A stretch of DNA of 64,000 nt from an uncultured Bacteroidia bacterium (GCA_943789135.1 CALSSY010000007.1:113700-177699), one strand, 5' to 3'; counted from the stretch's first letter, positions 1 to 12,137 are shown. Program-made: numbers and translations. The notes: generated from the letters alone by a model not told the origin.

Positions 1-383
1 AATCTCGATACAAATACATGAAGAAATACGGCAATGTTCCCTATATAGAAAAGGGAGAAAGTAAAATGATTGTGGTTGCCGATGCCGATGTAATAAGAAA
101 CCCTGTGGATTCAAGAGGCGGCTCCTACCCAACCGGATACGATAAAATTTCACAATTCACTTTTGCCAATAAGAAATTCTTATTGAATTGTGTTGATTAT
201 TTAATAGACGACAACGGCTTAATTGAGATTCGATCAAAAGAAAGACGCGTTCGTCTTTTGGATCCGGATAAAATCCGCTCGGAGCGTTCTTATTGGCAAT
301 GGTTCTCGATGTTAATTCCTTTGGGAATCATGACTTTTTTTGGTTTGATAAACTATTTTTTAAGGGTTAAGCGTTATACCTAA
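1..383 (+). CDS. gldG: GldG, gliding-motility ABC transporter auxiliary protein, C-terminal end
   Basis: This is the 3' end of a gene that begins before the window; the reading frame is open from base 3. The visible ~125 residues match the end of GldG as I know it: an IVVADADVIRN stretch, a YDKISQFTFANKKFLLNCVDYLIDD block, the basic segment RSKERRVRLLDPDKI, then one transmembrane helix (about WFSMLIPLGIMTFFGLINYF) and a short basic cytoplasmic end RVKRYT. GldG works with GldF and GldA in an ABC-type complex linked to gliding motility in Bacteroidota. It ends 8 bases before ruvA on the same strand. The assignment rests on remembered family features; the N-terminal domain is not visible. Confidence 0.85.
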   Translation, partial: SRYKYMKKYGNVPYIEKGESKMIVVADADVIRNPVDSRGGSYPTGYDKISQFTFANKKFLLNCVDYLIDDNGLIEIRSKERRVRLLDPDKIRSERSYWQWFSMLIPLGIMTFFGLINYFLRVKRYT

Positions 384-391
384 ATCCAGAC

Positions 392-994
392 ATGTACGAA
401 TTTATAGAAGGCAACCTCGAATCTCTTACGCCCACACACGCCGTAATCGAATGCCAGGGTATCGGATACCTCACCCATATCAGTTTAAATACATTCGAAT
501 CCATCAAGGGAAATCCACGTGTACGGTTGTTTATTGACCAAGTTTTCAAAGTTGAAAATCAAAATCCCGTGGCTATTCAGCTCTATGGATTTTCGGATCC
601 CGACGAGCGTATAATGTTCCGGCTATTAACCTCAATAAGTGGTGTTGGAAATAATACGGCATTGATAATGTTATCGAGCTTAGATCCAGAAACCTTAACG
701 CAGGGGATATTGAATGGTAATGTAGGTCTTCTGAAAAGTATAAAAGGCATTGGGGAAAAAACCGCTCAAAGAATCGTATTGGAGCTCCGAGACAAGTTAA
801 CCGGAAAGAAATTTGCTGGTAGTCTTCCAGGCCTAGGCGGGAATACAGACCAATTAAGCGAAGCTCTAACGGCATTAAGCGTTTTGGGTTATCCAAAAGC
901 GGCTGCGGAAAAGGCATTATTAAAAGTCAGTAAAGAATTGGGAGGCCTTGCTACCGTTGAAGAATTGATCAAGAATTCCTTAAAAATATTGTAA
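392..994 (+). CDS. ruvA: Holliday junction branch migration protein RuvA
   Basis: A full-length 200-residue RuvA, the usual size. RuvA binds four-way DNA junctions as a tetramer and loads the RuvB motor for branch migration in recombination repair. The N-terminal OB-fold runs from MYEFIEGNLESL to about residue 65. Two helix-hairpin-helix motifs follow (SISGVGNNTALIML and SIKGIGEKTAQRIVLEL, about residues 75-135). After a Gly-rich linker comes the small C-terminal three-helix domain that contacts RuvB (LSEALTALSVLGY...). It starts with ATG 8 bases after gldG and stops 1 base before the first possible sprA start, so the three are probably co-transcribed. Nothing looks damaged. Confidence 0.96.
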   Translation: MYEFIEGNLESLTPTHAVIECQGIGYLTHISLNTFESIKGNPRVRLFIDQVFKVENQNPVAIQLYGFSDPDERIMFRLLTSISGVGNNTALIMLSSLDPETLTQGILNGNVGLLKSIKGIGEKTAQRIVLELRDKLTGKKFAGSLPGLGGNTDQLSEALTALSVLGYPKAAAEKALLKVSKELGGLATVEELIKNSLKIL

Positions 995-995
995 T

Positions 996-3900
996 TTGCA
1001 GGTTCCCATAAAAAATAGCGCGGTTGAGGTGAATTCATTATTGAAAAAAAGAATTTTATGGTTTCTGGTTATGCTTGTTTCCTTTTCAGGAAGCACGCAA
1101 AATTTATGGGCACAAACCGATACCAACACAACCACCTATAAGGTTAAAAAATCAGGAGTAAACGATCCAAACAAACAGCAATCAAGTAATATTGACTTGG
1201 ATGATCCTCTTAGCCTGACTTGGAAATACAATCCTAAATCCAATCGTTACGAAGCGTACAAGCAAGTAGGTTCTTTAAGTTATCCTACGGGAGAATCGCT
1301 ATCAGTAACCGAGTATTTCCAACAAAAAAAACGCAGAGAACAATGCGGCTTACAACCGAACTAAATCTCAAAACACGGATTATTCACAAGCCATTACGAA
1401 AGGCGGTATTACCGAATACATCAAAGCCGAATTGGGCAACCCCGCCGTATCCAAAATCTTCGGTGCAGGTGGTGTTGATTTTCAATTAACAGGATCTGCC
1501 ATGGTTAAATTAGGCGGAACCATCAATGAATACCGCAATCCCAATTACAGTAAACGACAGCAAAAATATTTTGTTCCTGTATTTGACCAACAACTTCAAA
1601 TCGCGGCTAACGGAAATATTGGAGAATTTGTAAAATTAGGAATCAATTACGACACTGAAGCGCAATTTGACTTTGACAACCAAACCAACTTAGGATGGAA
1701 AGGTAAACCAGATGGTATATTGAAAGATGTACAAGTAGGAAATGTCAACTTAAACCTACCTACTCAGCTTATTAAGCCGGCCAATAATTTATTTGGATTT
1801 GCCAATAGCATGCAATTCGGAAAAACCACCATCAGGACGGTGTTTTCCCAGAATCGCGGACAAAGCACGGAAACCGTTTTAAAGGGTGGTGCCCAAATGA
1901 ATGAATTTAAAATGACGGCTGATAACTACGATCAAAACCGCCATTTTTTCCTTTCTCAATTTTTCCGAGACAACTACGATAAATCATTAGAAAACCTTCC
2001 CATCGTAGCCAGCGGTGTAATCATCAATCGTGTTGAAGTTTGGATTACCAATAGGAACGCAAATGTTGAAACTCCGAGAGATATTCTTTGTTTCATGGAT
2101 TTAGGAGAATCCAATCCGTATCGCAGCAGTCTTGGTAACAATCCAAATCCTGCTGCAGATAATTTATCTAATAATTTATTCTCAAGCATCGAAAACAATC
2201 CGGGTATGCGAAAATTGGGAACAGCTATTGACGAAACCTATAACGTTTTCCCCAATTTTGAACAAACCGTAGATTTTGACTTATTAAATTATGCACGCCA
2301 ACTAAAGAGCACGGAATTCACCTTAAACTCCCAATTGGGTTATATTTCTTTAAATCAACCGCTTAATAACGACGAAATTTTAGCGGTTGCTTTTGAATAC
2401 ACGTATAATGGAACTACCTACCAAGTGGGTGAATTCTCCCGAGATATTCCGCCTGGTGACCAACGTTTGTTATTCCTTAAAATGCTTAAGGGGAATACCA
2501 TTCGTACCAAGCTCCCAATTTGGGATTTGATGATGAAAAACGTGTACAGTTTGAACACGTATTCTTTAAGTCTTGAAGATTTCAAATTCAATGTTATTTA
2601 TGCCGATGATACTTCCGGGGCTGATTATAATTATATGCCGGTAGGTACGGCTAATTTACCCCAATTGGCAAATGGAATTCCGCTTATCCGGGTAATGGGT
2701 CTGGACAAGTTAAATCGACAACAGGAAGCCAAACCCGATGGTATATTCGATGCCATTGAAGGCATTACCATTGAAAAGAAAACGGCACGGGTCATTTTCC
2801 CGGTAGTTGAACCCTTTGGAGATTTCCTTCGAGAAAAATTCGAATCTCGAACAGACCTAGCCGATTATTACTGTTACGATGCCCTTTACGACTCTACAAA
2901 ATTCCTTGCGAAGCAAGATGTAAAACACAATAAGTTCTTTTTACAAGGAAGTTTTAAGAGTTCCAATGGAGCTGAATTATTCCTAGGAACTACCAACTTA
3001 CAAAGAGGTTCCGTTAGAGTAACCGCAAACGGTCGACCACTTCAAGAAGGTATGGATTATGAAGTTGATTACGCCATGGGTCGTGTGCGTATTATCAACC
3101 AAGGACTTTTGCAAGGAGGGGCTGAAATACGCGCTTCTGCCGATGGCCAAAGTATGTTCAATATCCAACAAAAAACATTGTTGGGTGGGCGTGTTGAACA
3201 CAAGTATTCCAAAAATTTACAGTTAGGCGCTACCCTTCTACATATGTACGAAAGGCCGCTTACTACTAAAACCAATTTCAATGAAGAGCCTTTATTGAAT
3301 ACCATTTTCGGAGCTGATATTGCATACAGTTCCAAGTCAAGGTTTTTAACCAAACTTATTGACAAACTCCCCTTCTTAGAAACAAAAGAAGTATCAAATA
3401 TCACGGCGTATGCCGAATTTGCTCAAATTATCCCAGGAAATCACCGTTCACAAGGCGATCAACGCGGAGTTTCCAACCTCGAAGATTTTGAAGCGGCAGA
3501 ATTACAAAATGACTTTAAGGTGGTTGGGAATTGGACCGTTGCAAGTATTCCTCAGAAACAACCTGATTTGTTCCCAGATGCAGCATTAAACAATAAATTT
3601 AATTGGTTAAATAAGCACGCAAAACTCAGTTATTACACCATCGATCAATTGTTTTACCGAGATGCCGATATGCCCGCCAATATCGCAAACCGCGTAGACC
3701 AAATCTTATCGAATCCGTATATGCGCCAAATTGATCAGCGCGAGGTATTCCCAGAAAGAAATTTCCCTCAAGGAACTCCTACTATTTTGCCTACATTAGA
3801 TTTGGCATTCGACCCTTACGAACGTGGACTGTATAACTACAACTTTAACGATAATGAAATTGATAAAGACGGTCGTTTATTAAATCCGCGTAAGAGTTGG

Positions 3901-6900
3901 GCAGGTATTATGCGCCGTGTAGATCAAAACGATTTTGAAGCGGCCAATATTGATTACGTAGAAATCTGGTTGATGGATCCTTTGATGGACAATCCAAATC
4001 TTCAAGGTGAGTTGTTGTTGCATTTAGGAAATGTGAGTGAGGACATCTTACCAGACAGAAGAAAATCTTTCGAAAACGGATTGCCCACAACGCCTGGCAA
4101 TCATCAGGAAATAGATACCAGTCAATTTGGATTTGTTTCTACCAGTCCACAAATCAATTTTGCATTTGATAACGATCCCAATTCAAGAGAAAGACAAGAT
4201 TTGGGCTTGGATGGTCTAACGGATGAAGAAGAGCGTGATTTCTTTGACACGGCCTACTTAAAACGTTTGGAAGCAAACTTTGGCACTACTAGCCCCATTT
4301 ATCAAAAAGCAGTTTTAGACCCCTCTAACGATAACTTTGTTCACTATTTAGAGGATGACTATACGCAATCGGATGCGGATATCGTTCAGAGATATGGCCG
4401 TTACCAAGGTATGCAGGGAAACAATTCCACGGCAACATTTACCGGTCAGTATGCTGACATGCCAAAATCGTCTTCTACACAGCCTGATTATGAGGATATC
4501 AACCGTGATTTCACCATGAATCAAAGTGAAGACTATTATCAATATAAAATCAAAATCTCTGCAGCCGATCTTCAAATTGGAAGAAACTATGTGGCTGATA
4601 TCGCGAGCAATAATATCACACTAAGAAACGGTCAACAAAAAGAGATCAAATGGTACCAGTTAAAAATTCCAATTCGCGAATTCGAAAAGGCCTACGGAAA
4701 TATTTCTGATTTCAAAAGCATTCGTTTCATGCGGATGGTTTTAACGCAATTCAACGATCCTGCAATAATGCGTTTTGGTTATATCAATATGGTTCGTGCA
4801 GACTGGCGCAGATATACCAACTCGCTTAAAACTCCAGGAGTTGTTGTTCCAGCGGATCCAAATGATGGAACCAAGTTTGTTGTTAGTACGGTTAACTTGG
4901 AAGAAAACAGCAAAAGAAGCCCTATAGCGTATGTGAAGCCCCCCGGAATTGAGCGTGTTCAAAACATGGCAAGTTTAGGTACCGTTTTAGAAAATGAACA
5001 AGCTTTATCATTAGTAACTTGCAATTTGATGCCAGGTGACGCACGTGGAGCATTCAAAACGGTTCAATACGATATCCGAAATTACTCGCGTATGCAAATG
5101 TATGTGCACGCTGAAGAATACGAGCCTAATACCATAGAAGACGGTGAAGTATCGGTTATCATGCGTTTTGGTACCGATTTAACCAATAACTACTACGAAT
5201 ATGAAGTACCTCTGAAAATGACGCGCGGATTTATCAGTTCAAGTACTTCAGGAGCCGACAAGCTGATCTGGCCCGATGAAAACTTCATAGACCTCGAATT
5301 CCAAAAACTGTTTGATCTTAAAATTGACCGTCAAAACAACAATTGGCCAATGACGGCTCCGTATATAAAACCGATAGAAAAAGGTAAAATCACGGTTATG
5401 GGATTACCCGATTTGAGTAATGTTCGGGTTATGATGATTGGAGTTAAAAATAACAGTACAAGTCCAAAGTGCTTTGAAATTTGGACCAACGAACTCCGTG
5501 TAAAAGATATTGCCAACTCAGGTGGCTGGGCAGCCTTGGCAAACGTCCAAGCGCAATTGGCAGACTTCGGACAACTCAATTTAGCAGGTTCTATTAGAAC
5601 CATCGGGTTTGGTGACGTTGATAAGAAACTTAACGATCGAAGCCTTACCAATAATTACAATTACGACATTGCCACGAATCTCGAATTGGGGAAATTCTTT
5701 CCAGCCGAAGCAGGTGTAAGTATTCCAATGTATTTGGGATGGTCTGAGAGTTTTATACGTCCAAAATTCAATCCGTTGAATCCTGATATCAATTTGGAAA
5801 ATTACTTAGCCGCATTAGCCTCAGAAACAGTACGAGAGTCTATCCGAAAAGCAGCAGAAGATTATAATTCACTATTTAGCTTTAATATTAATAACTTCAA
5901 AATTGCCAGACCTGGGAATAAAAAACCCATGCCTTGGGCCATTTCTAATTTTAATGGAAGTTATAGCTATCAGAGTAATTACCGCCGCAATCAACAAATT
6001 GAGGAGTATTTCTTAAATACGACCCAAGCAACTCTAGGGTACGCATATGCCTTAAACACTAAGTTTTATACCCCATTCAAACGCTTAAAGAGTAAACATC
6101 TCAGATTGGTGAGAGATTTCAATTTTAATTTATTGCCCTCATCCTTTACTTCTCAAATGCAATTGAATCGCTTGTACAGTGAAAACCAAGCTCGTAATAA
6201 CAATAACTTCAAGCAAATCAATCCGCGATTATTCGATAAAAATTTCACCTTGAATCGAAATTATAATATGGCCTACCCATTGACACGTTCAATAAATTTG
6301 AATTATGTGGCCAATGTTGAAGCTCGAATAGAAGAACCATATGGTAAAATCGATTCACGCGAAAAACAAGATTCTATACTTTCAGAATTTAAAGGTTTTG
6401 GAAGAACCAGCCGATTCTATCAATCTGTCAACCTAACCTATACCCTTCCATTCTCGAAAATCGGTTGGTTAAAATGGATAAACACCAGTGCCAACTATAG
6501 CGGAAGCTTTGAATGGAAACAAGCCCCTCCAGCTTTTACCACTTTGGGTAATACGATTCAAAATAGCCAAGACTTAAATATTACGACTCAATTGAATTTT
6601 GCTCAATTGTATTCAAAAATCCCTTGGTTACGCGATTACCGTAAACCCAAAAGAGTGAAAGAAGACCCTGTAGGAGGTGCCGATGCCGATGATAAAGATG
6701 CGAGCGCGCTTAAAAGAGGAAAAACAACCATGCAACCACCTCATCCGTTCAAGGTTCTGCTTGGGGATTTCTTAACCATGTTCAAAAACGCGAATGTCAA
6801 TATCAATCGAAAAGAGAATACACAATTGCCTGGCTTCGCCCACCGACCCGATTATTTTGGATACAATTTCCGTCATGCAGAACCTGGAATTGGCTTTGTT

Positions 6901-8112
6901 TTTGGTCTCCAAGACCCCAATATGCGTTATAAAATGGCCGAAAGCGGAGCCCTTAGAAACGATACCCGCCAAGCCAATTTCTATCAAAACAACCTTACTG
7001 AAAACATATCGGGCAATGTAACCATCGAACCACTTAAGGACTTCCGAATTCGTTTAAGCTTCTTGCGTAATTCTACTAAGGGAGTTCAAAGTTTATTCAA
7101 ATATGACGGCACGCAGTGGATCGATCAAGGTTTAACAGAAACGGGTACATTCAGCATTTCGGGTTTATTCCTTTCTACGCATTTTGTTAAGGATATCGAT
7201 CAAAATGAAAACCACCCCAACCCCGTTTTCGACAACTTCCTTTCAAACCGATATACCGTTGCAAGCAGATTGCAGCAGCAAGACCCGCGATTTAATGGCT
7301 TATTAATTGACACGGCTACAGGATTTCCCGTGGGATATAGTAAGACCTCTCAGGATGTAATACTCGGAGGATTCTTTGCCGCATACAGCGGTGGTGATAT
7401 TGGTCGATCTGAATTGGGCATTTTCCCTACGCTACCGATGCCCAACTGGAATATCGATTATAACGGCTTATCTAAACTGCCATTCTTGAGTGATATTTTC
7501 AATAACATCAATATCAAGCATGCGTATAAAGGAACTTATACCGTTGGTAATTATCAGAGAAACTTGAAATACGACGAAAATGAAATTCCTGAAATGGGTT
7601 CGGATTTAACCCCAAAATACCAAATTGCAGATGTTACCATAACTGAAGGATTCTTCCCGTTCATTGGAATTAATTTCACGACAAAAAACAACTGGACTTT
7701 GGGAATGGAATACAAACGTAATCGTGTACTGAAGTTATTTGCGGCAAGTTTCAACTTAACCGAAATGCGTCAGAATGAATTCACATTGAATGCAGGTTAC
7801 CGTGTTACTGGAATGAATTTACCTATCAAAAGAAAAGGCCGTAGAATTTATTTACCTAACGATTTCAGATTTGATTTGGCGGTAAGCATAACCGATAACA
7901 CCACTATCATACGTAAAATTGATGTCAATGTAAACCGTTATACCGCTGGTATGATGAATATCCGTATTACACCTTCAATTACCTACCAAATAAACCAAAA
8001 AATTAATCTTGCATTCAGATACAATCGTAACATAATGGATCCTAAAATTGCGACCCAATTTTATACTTCCCTTACTGATTTTGGTCTCGAATTGCGCTAT
8101 ACGTTTAATTAA
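996..8112 (+). CDS. sprA: SprA, type IX secretion outer-membrane translocon (one apparent frameshift)
   Basis: SprA is the giant outer-membrane beta-barrel through which T9SS substrates leave the cell. The gene reads as two frames: 996-1364 carries the signal peptide (KKRILWFLVMLVSF...NLWAQ) and first ~120 residues; the second frame continues to 8112 with ~2250 residues. They join at an A8 run at 1324-1331. Reading it as A7 gives a continuous YFQQKNAENNAAYNR... reading into ITEYIKAELGNPAVSKIFG, which is typical of the family. Total length would be about 2370 residues, as expected for SprA. Start is uncertain: TTG at 996, GTG at 1029 or TTG at 1041; the last gives the tidiest signal peptide. 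Because other T9SS genes and substrates are present, a sequencing indel is more likely than a dead gene. Confidence 0.9.
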
Positions 8113-8115
8113 AAT

Positions 8116-10377
8116 ATGATTCCCTCAAATTCATATAGCCGATTATTCCTTTTTTTTGTTTCGGGTTTTCTTTTTCTTTTTGGGGGAAATTTGAGCGGCC
8201 AAAATCAACTTGGTATTCCAACTGGAACATGGCGGACTCATTTGAGTTATCACAACCCTAAATTTTGCGAAGCTACCTCTAAATACGTATATGCCGCTAC
8301 TGACAACGGTCTTTGGCGCACCGATAATTTTGGTCAAATGACCATCCTCAGGAAAACGGATGGATTTCTTGCAGAAGAAATTACAGCCATGAAATTCAAT
8401 GCCGCTAAGAACATATTGGTAATTGGATATATCGACGGTGGTATTGACTTGTTATTGAACGACCAACGTATTCTGCCCATTTTGGGTTACAAGAACAAAT
8501 CCTTACAAGGAAATAAGCAAATCAACTCCATTTCATTTGTAGGTAATGATGCCCTAATTACCACGGAGTTTGGGATTCTTATACTAGACTTGAACAAATT
8601 TGAAATTCGTGATAGCTACACATCTATTGGTAATTTAGGTGCTCAGGTTGCTATTAAAAGCGCTTGCGTGGTCAACGATTCCATATATATTGCTACCGTA
8701 GATAAAATTCGATGCGCACCATGGAATCCTTTTGTGAATTTGAACGATTACCAACAATGGCAAACCCTACTTGAAATAGAACAACCTCTTCATTTGCACA
8801 ATTGGAACGATTCTCTGATTTATGAATCAGAAAGAACGCTCTACAATTATTACAAGGGCTCGAAAAGAACCGTATATATTTCACCCGAAAATATAGTGGA
8901 TGTATTTATTAATGATCGAGGGCTACATGTTTTTAGGCCAGGACTAATCTTGAATTATTACCAAGGCCAATTGAAAACCGAATCGATTAATTTAGTATCA
9001 AATGCAACTCAAGCCCCCGATGGAATTTATTGGTTCTGTACCGGTCTTAAAACAGGCGTAATCAAAAAAGATCCAAATGGAGAATTGTCATTTAGACCCA
9101 ACGGACCTCCAAATAGATCAATTTTTGGAATGACGAAATCTGGAGAATGGCTGGTCAGTGCCGGCGGAGGTGTTAGTGCTACTTTTGGCAACGCTTTCAA
9201 TACCTCGGGGTATTATTTATACAACCAACAAGGATGGCGGAGCGAATTGCCTTCCTCTTTTAGTAAAAACCTATACGATTATATTTTTACAGCCCATAAC
9301 CCTATTAATAACAAATATTACGCCGCTACGCATAGTTTCGGGATGATTGAGTTTACGAATGGGGAAATAACCGCCCGTTTTGATGAAACCAATTCCCCTT
9401 TAGAACGAATTGATGACAGCATGTTCATTCATATCGGTGGATTGGGAATCGATTCAAAAGGTGGCATGTGGGTCGTAAATAGAAATAAAAACAAAGCATT
9501 ACTCTATAAAACCCTCTCTGGTGATTGGTATACCCTTTCCATGAGAAACAACGAAAATGACGTTGTTGGAATGCATATTGATGACCAAGATCGAAAATGG
9601 TTCATTATGCAAGGAGGCGGTATTTGGGTATTTCATGAAGGTAATAACTTGAATAGCACATCCGACGACCAATGGATACGATTAACACAAAACAACGGTC
9701 TTGTGAGCAATCAAGTTTTATCTATCAATAGTGATAATAACGGATATGTATGGATCGGTACCAACCAGGGTTTGAATGTTTTTACAGCTCGCAGCCCATT
9801 TACCAATCCCAAAGTTGAACGTTTTATTGTAGAACAGGATGGTGCTGTAGGATATTTAATGGGAGAAGAATATATCCGTGATATATTGGTAGATGGAGGA
9901 AACAGAAAATGGTTTGCTACTACGAATGGCGTTTTTTGTATTGATGAATACGGACAACGGGTAATCAAACATTTCACCAAAGAAAATAGTCCGCTGTTAT
10001 CCAATAGAACAATTTGCTTGGGACAAGTAGATTATTCATCTGAATTATTCATAGGTACTGATTTTGGCATTATTTCATACCAGAACGACGCGGGTAAGGG
10101 AAACGATGCGTTCGGAGAAATTAAGGTTTATCCGAATCCTGTTTATCCCAAATACGATGGAGAAATCACCATTGAGGGCTTAGCGCAAAATTCAGAAGTT
10201 CGCATTGCAGATGTACAAGGTCGAGTGGTTTACCAAACAAAATCAAACGGTAGTAAAGCAACTTGGAATGGCTATCGTTTAGATGGAACAAGACCCAATA
10301 GCGGTGTTTACTTCATTTTTGCAATTAACCGAGATGGCTCAGAAACGGCACTCGGGAAATTTGTATTTATTCAATAA
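8116..10377 (+). CDS. porZ: PorZ-like two-domain beta-propeller protein with T9SS sorting tail
   Basis: A 753-residue exported protein starting 3 bases after the sprA stop. The N-terminus is a hydrophobic signal peptide (LFLFFVSGFLFLFGGNLSGQ). The body holds propeller-type repeats such as YAATDNGLWRTD, VIGYIDGGIDLLLND, GMWVVNRNKNKALLY and YVWIGTNQGLNVFTA, as in PorZ and the two-component-regulator propeller family. The last ~85 residues form a type A T9SS C-terminal domain (IKVYPNPVYPKYDGEITIEG ... NSGVYFIFAINRDG). PorZ sits on the cell surface in the T9SS attachment complex and helps deliver A-LPS to the sortase PorU. The position behind sprA supports a secretion role. It overlaps the convergent hydrolase gene by 11 bases. 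Confidence 0.78.
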   Translation: MIPSNSYSRLFLFFVSGFLFLFGGNLSGQNQLGIPTGTWRTHLSYHNPKFCEATSKYVYAATDNGLWRTDNFGQMTILRKTDGFLAEEITAMKFNAAKNILVIGYIDGGIDLLLNDQRILPILGYKNKSLQGNKQINSISFVGNDALITTEFGILILDLNKFEIRDSYTSIGNLGAQVAIKSACVVNDSIYIATVDKIRCAPWNPFVNLNDYQQWQTLLEIEQPLHLHNWNDSLIYESERTLYNYYKGSKRTVYISPENIVDVFINDRGLHVFRPGLILNYYQGQLKTESINLVSNATQAPDGIYWFCTGLKTGVIKKDPNGELSFRPNGPPNRSIFGMTKSGEWLVSAGGGVSATFGNAFNTSGYYLYNQQGWRSELPSSFSKNLYDYIFTAHNPINNKYYAATHSFGMIEFTNGEITARFDETNSPLERIDDSMFIHIGGLGIDSKGGMWVVNRNKNKALLYKTLSGDWYTLSMRNNENDVVGMHIDDQDRKWFIMQGGGIWVFHEGNNLNSTSDDQWIRLTQNNGLVSNQVLSINSDNNGYVWIGTNQGLNVFTARSPFTNPKVERFIVEQDGAVGYLMGEEYIRDILVDGGNRKWFATTNGVFCIDEYGQRVIKHFTKENSPLLSNRTICLGQVDYSSELFIGTDFGIISYQNDAGKGNDAFGEIKVYPNPVYPKYDGEITIEGLAQNSEVRIADVQGRVVYQTKSNGSKATWNGYRLDGTRPNSGVYFIFAINRDGSETALGKFVFIQ

Positions 10378-11149
10378 TAATTTTCAACCCATCATACGCC
10401 AAATCTATACCATTTGGCAATTCCTCACATACGGCATCGTGCAGACCAATTTGGTGGCTCATATGGGTAAAATAGGTTTGTTTGGCTCCAATTCCCAAAG
10501 CCAATTCTGTGGCCTCTTCCAAGGTAAAATGGCTAATATGTGGAGTTCGACGCAAAGCGTTTAATACCAAAACTTCCACACCTACCAATTTGCTTAATTC
10601 TATCTCAGAAATAAAATTCGCATCTGTGATATAGGCAAATTTACCGAAACGAAATCCCAGAACGGGTAGTTTGTAATGCATGACTTCAATAGGTTGAACC
10701 GGCAATCCAAACAGTTCAAAGTCTTTGGATTCATCAATTAAATTGAAATCCACTAAAGGAATACCGGGGTACGGAACTTCCTGAAAGAAATAACTATACT
10801 GAAGCTTAAATGCATCTAAAACACGTTCATGGCAATACACCGGGACGCGTTTCTGATTGTGATTGAAATTAATAGGTCTTATGTCGTCAAGACCTCCAGT
10901 ATGATCGCGATGTTCGTGCGTAAATAAAATGGCATCTACATCGGTAATACCCTCTCTAAGCAATTGATACCGGAAATCGGGTCCGGTATCAATTACAATA
11001 CTTTTATCCTTAAATTGGATATGAAGACTGCTGCGGAGTCTTTTATCTTTAGAATTATTACTTAAACATACTTCCGAATCGCAACCAATAGGAGGCACCC
11101 CTTGAGAGGTCCCAGTTCCTAAAAAAGTTACGGTTATCGGATGGTGCAT
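10367..11149 (-). CDS. MBL-fold metallo-hydrolase, PhnP-like
   Basis: A 260-residue metallo-beta-lactamase-fold enzyme. It opens with VTFLGTGTSQGVPPIGC and has the metal-binding motif THEHRDHTGG (His78, His80, Asp82, His83), a second Asp in YITDANF, and a late FTHMSHQ histidine motif. This arrangement resembles PhnP and related phosphodiesterases that cleave cyclic phosphates, rather than RNase Z or glyoxalase II, but the substrate cannot be read from sequence. An N-terminal cysteine pair (GCDSEVC) resembles the structural zinc site of PhnP. The ATG lies 1 base after the stop of the upstream isomerase gene, so the two are translationally close and probably one operon. There is no signal peptide, so it should be cytoplasmic. 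Confidence 0.85.
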   Translation of the reverse strand: MHHPITVTFLGTGTSQGVPPIGCDSEVCLSNNSKDKRLRSSLHIQFKDKSIVIDTGPDFRYQLLREGITDVDAILFTHEHRDHTGGLDDIRPINFNHNQKRVPVYCHERVLDAFKLQYSYFFQEVPYPGIPLVDFNLIDESKDFELFGLPVQPIEVMHYKLPVLGFRFGKFAYITDANFISEIELSKLVGVEVLVLNALRRTPHISHFTLEEATELALGIGAKQTYFTHMSHQIGLHDAVCEELPNGIDLAYDGLKIIIE

Positions 11150-11150
11150 A

Positions 11151-12137
11151 TCAGGCTTTTTGAGCTAAATAGCCTTTCAAATCCATGATGATACCCACTT
11201 CCATATTGTTTTCGTTCTTATCATCTGAAGCCCAAATACTCAACCAATCGGTTGCGTGAATCACTTCAAATAAAGAAGACAAATCCGAACCTGTTAATGG
11301 GTATTGGTAAATGCGATTTCCTTTTTCTGATAATAACTTATGCAAGAATTCGAAGCGAGCCGTGACACGATCGTTATTTCCACTGTTCAAGAAAATAAAG
11401 TTATGATCTCTTTTTTGATAATAACTTTCAATCATATTGTGGTTGGCCTCTGGCAACACAGATACAAAAGATTCACCCTTGGCATTTTCTTGTATTTGTT
11501 GGCAAATACGAATACCTACTGCTTCATAGGCAGCATCGGTAACAATCACGAAAGAATTGGCAATTTGATCTTTGAAACACGCATGCATTTCTTTGGCGCG
11601 TTCCAAAGCTTTGGAAGGATTTGAAAATTCTTCTTGGATTTGACTTAAACTACCCTTCATATCCTTACCAATAAGCTCGCCTAAAATCAATAACAAATTA
11701 GACAATGCAAAGCCCAAAGTCATACGTGGCTGGTACCCTAAGGCAATTGTATAAAGTGGTAATTCGTGTTTTTTCGCTAAGTCTGTAAGCGTTCCACCAG
11801 CAGCCATAACAATAATGTCACAACCACGATCTTGAGCTTCTCCGAACATGGTAAGGGTTTCTTCCGTATTACCAGAATAACTACAAAGAATCGCTAAAGT
11901 ACGCTCTCCTGCATAAGCAGGAACATGATAGTCTGAAAACACCTCAACAGGCACAGGCATTTCGTTAATGAAATACGAACGTGCAATACGCCCTCCTATA
12001 CCACTTCCTCCTAAACCACCTATAATTATATTATTGTAATTGCTTATCTTTTTATTGTGTGATGTATAATGACCAATCGCATATTCAAATTGCTCTTTGA
12101 AGTTTTCTAAAGACCTTTCGTGTGTAATTACTGACAT
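11151..12137 (-). CDS. Bifunctional phosphoglucose/phosphomannose isomerase (SIS domains)
   Basis: A 328-residue protein of the PGI/PMI family first described in archaea and some bacteria. It interconverts glucose-6-phosphate or mannose-6-phosphate with fructose-6-phosphate. The first SIS domain shows IIGGLGGSGIGGRIARSYF (about residues 38-56) and the sugar-phosphate loop CSYSGNTEETL; the second half has the family segment LPEANHNMIESYY with its catalytic-type Glu and His. The length is normal. It is the first gene of a minus-strand pair with the MBL hydrolase. Fructose-6-phosphate and mannose-6-phosphate feed cell-surface sugar synthesis, but no such genes adjoin it here. The substrate preference is inferred from the family, not visible. 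Confidence 0.85.
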   Translation of the reverse strand: MSVITHERSLENFKEQFEYAIGHYTSHNKKISNYNNIIIGGLGGSGIGGRIARSYFINEMPVPVEVFSDYHVPAYAGERTLAILCSYSGNTEETLTMFGEAQDRGCDIIVMAAGGTLTDLAKKHELPLYTIALGYQPRMTLGFALSNLLLILGELIGKDMKGSLSQIQEEFSNPSKALERAKEMHACFKDQIANSFVIVTDAAYEAVGIRICQQIQENAKGESFVSVLPEANHNMIESYYQKRDHNFIFLNSGNNDRVTARFEFLHKLLSEKGNRIYQYPLTGSDLSSLFEVIHATDWLSIWASDDKNENNMEVGIIMDLKGYLAQKA

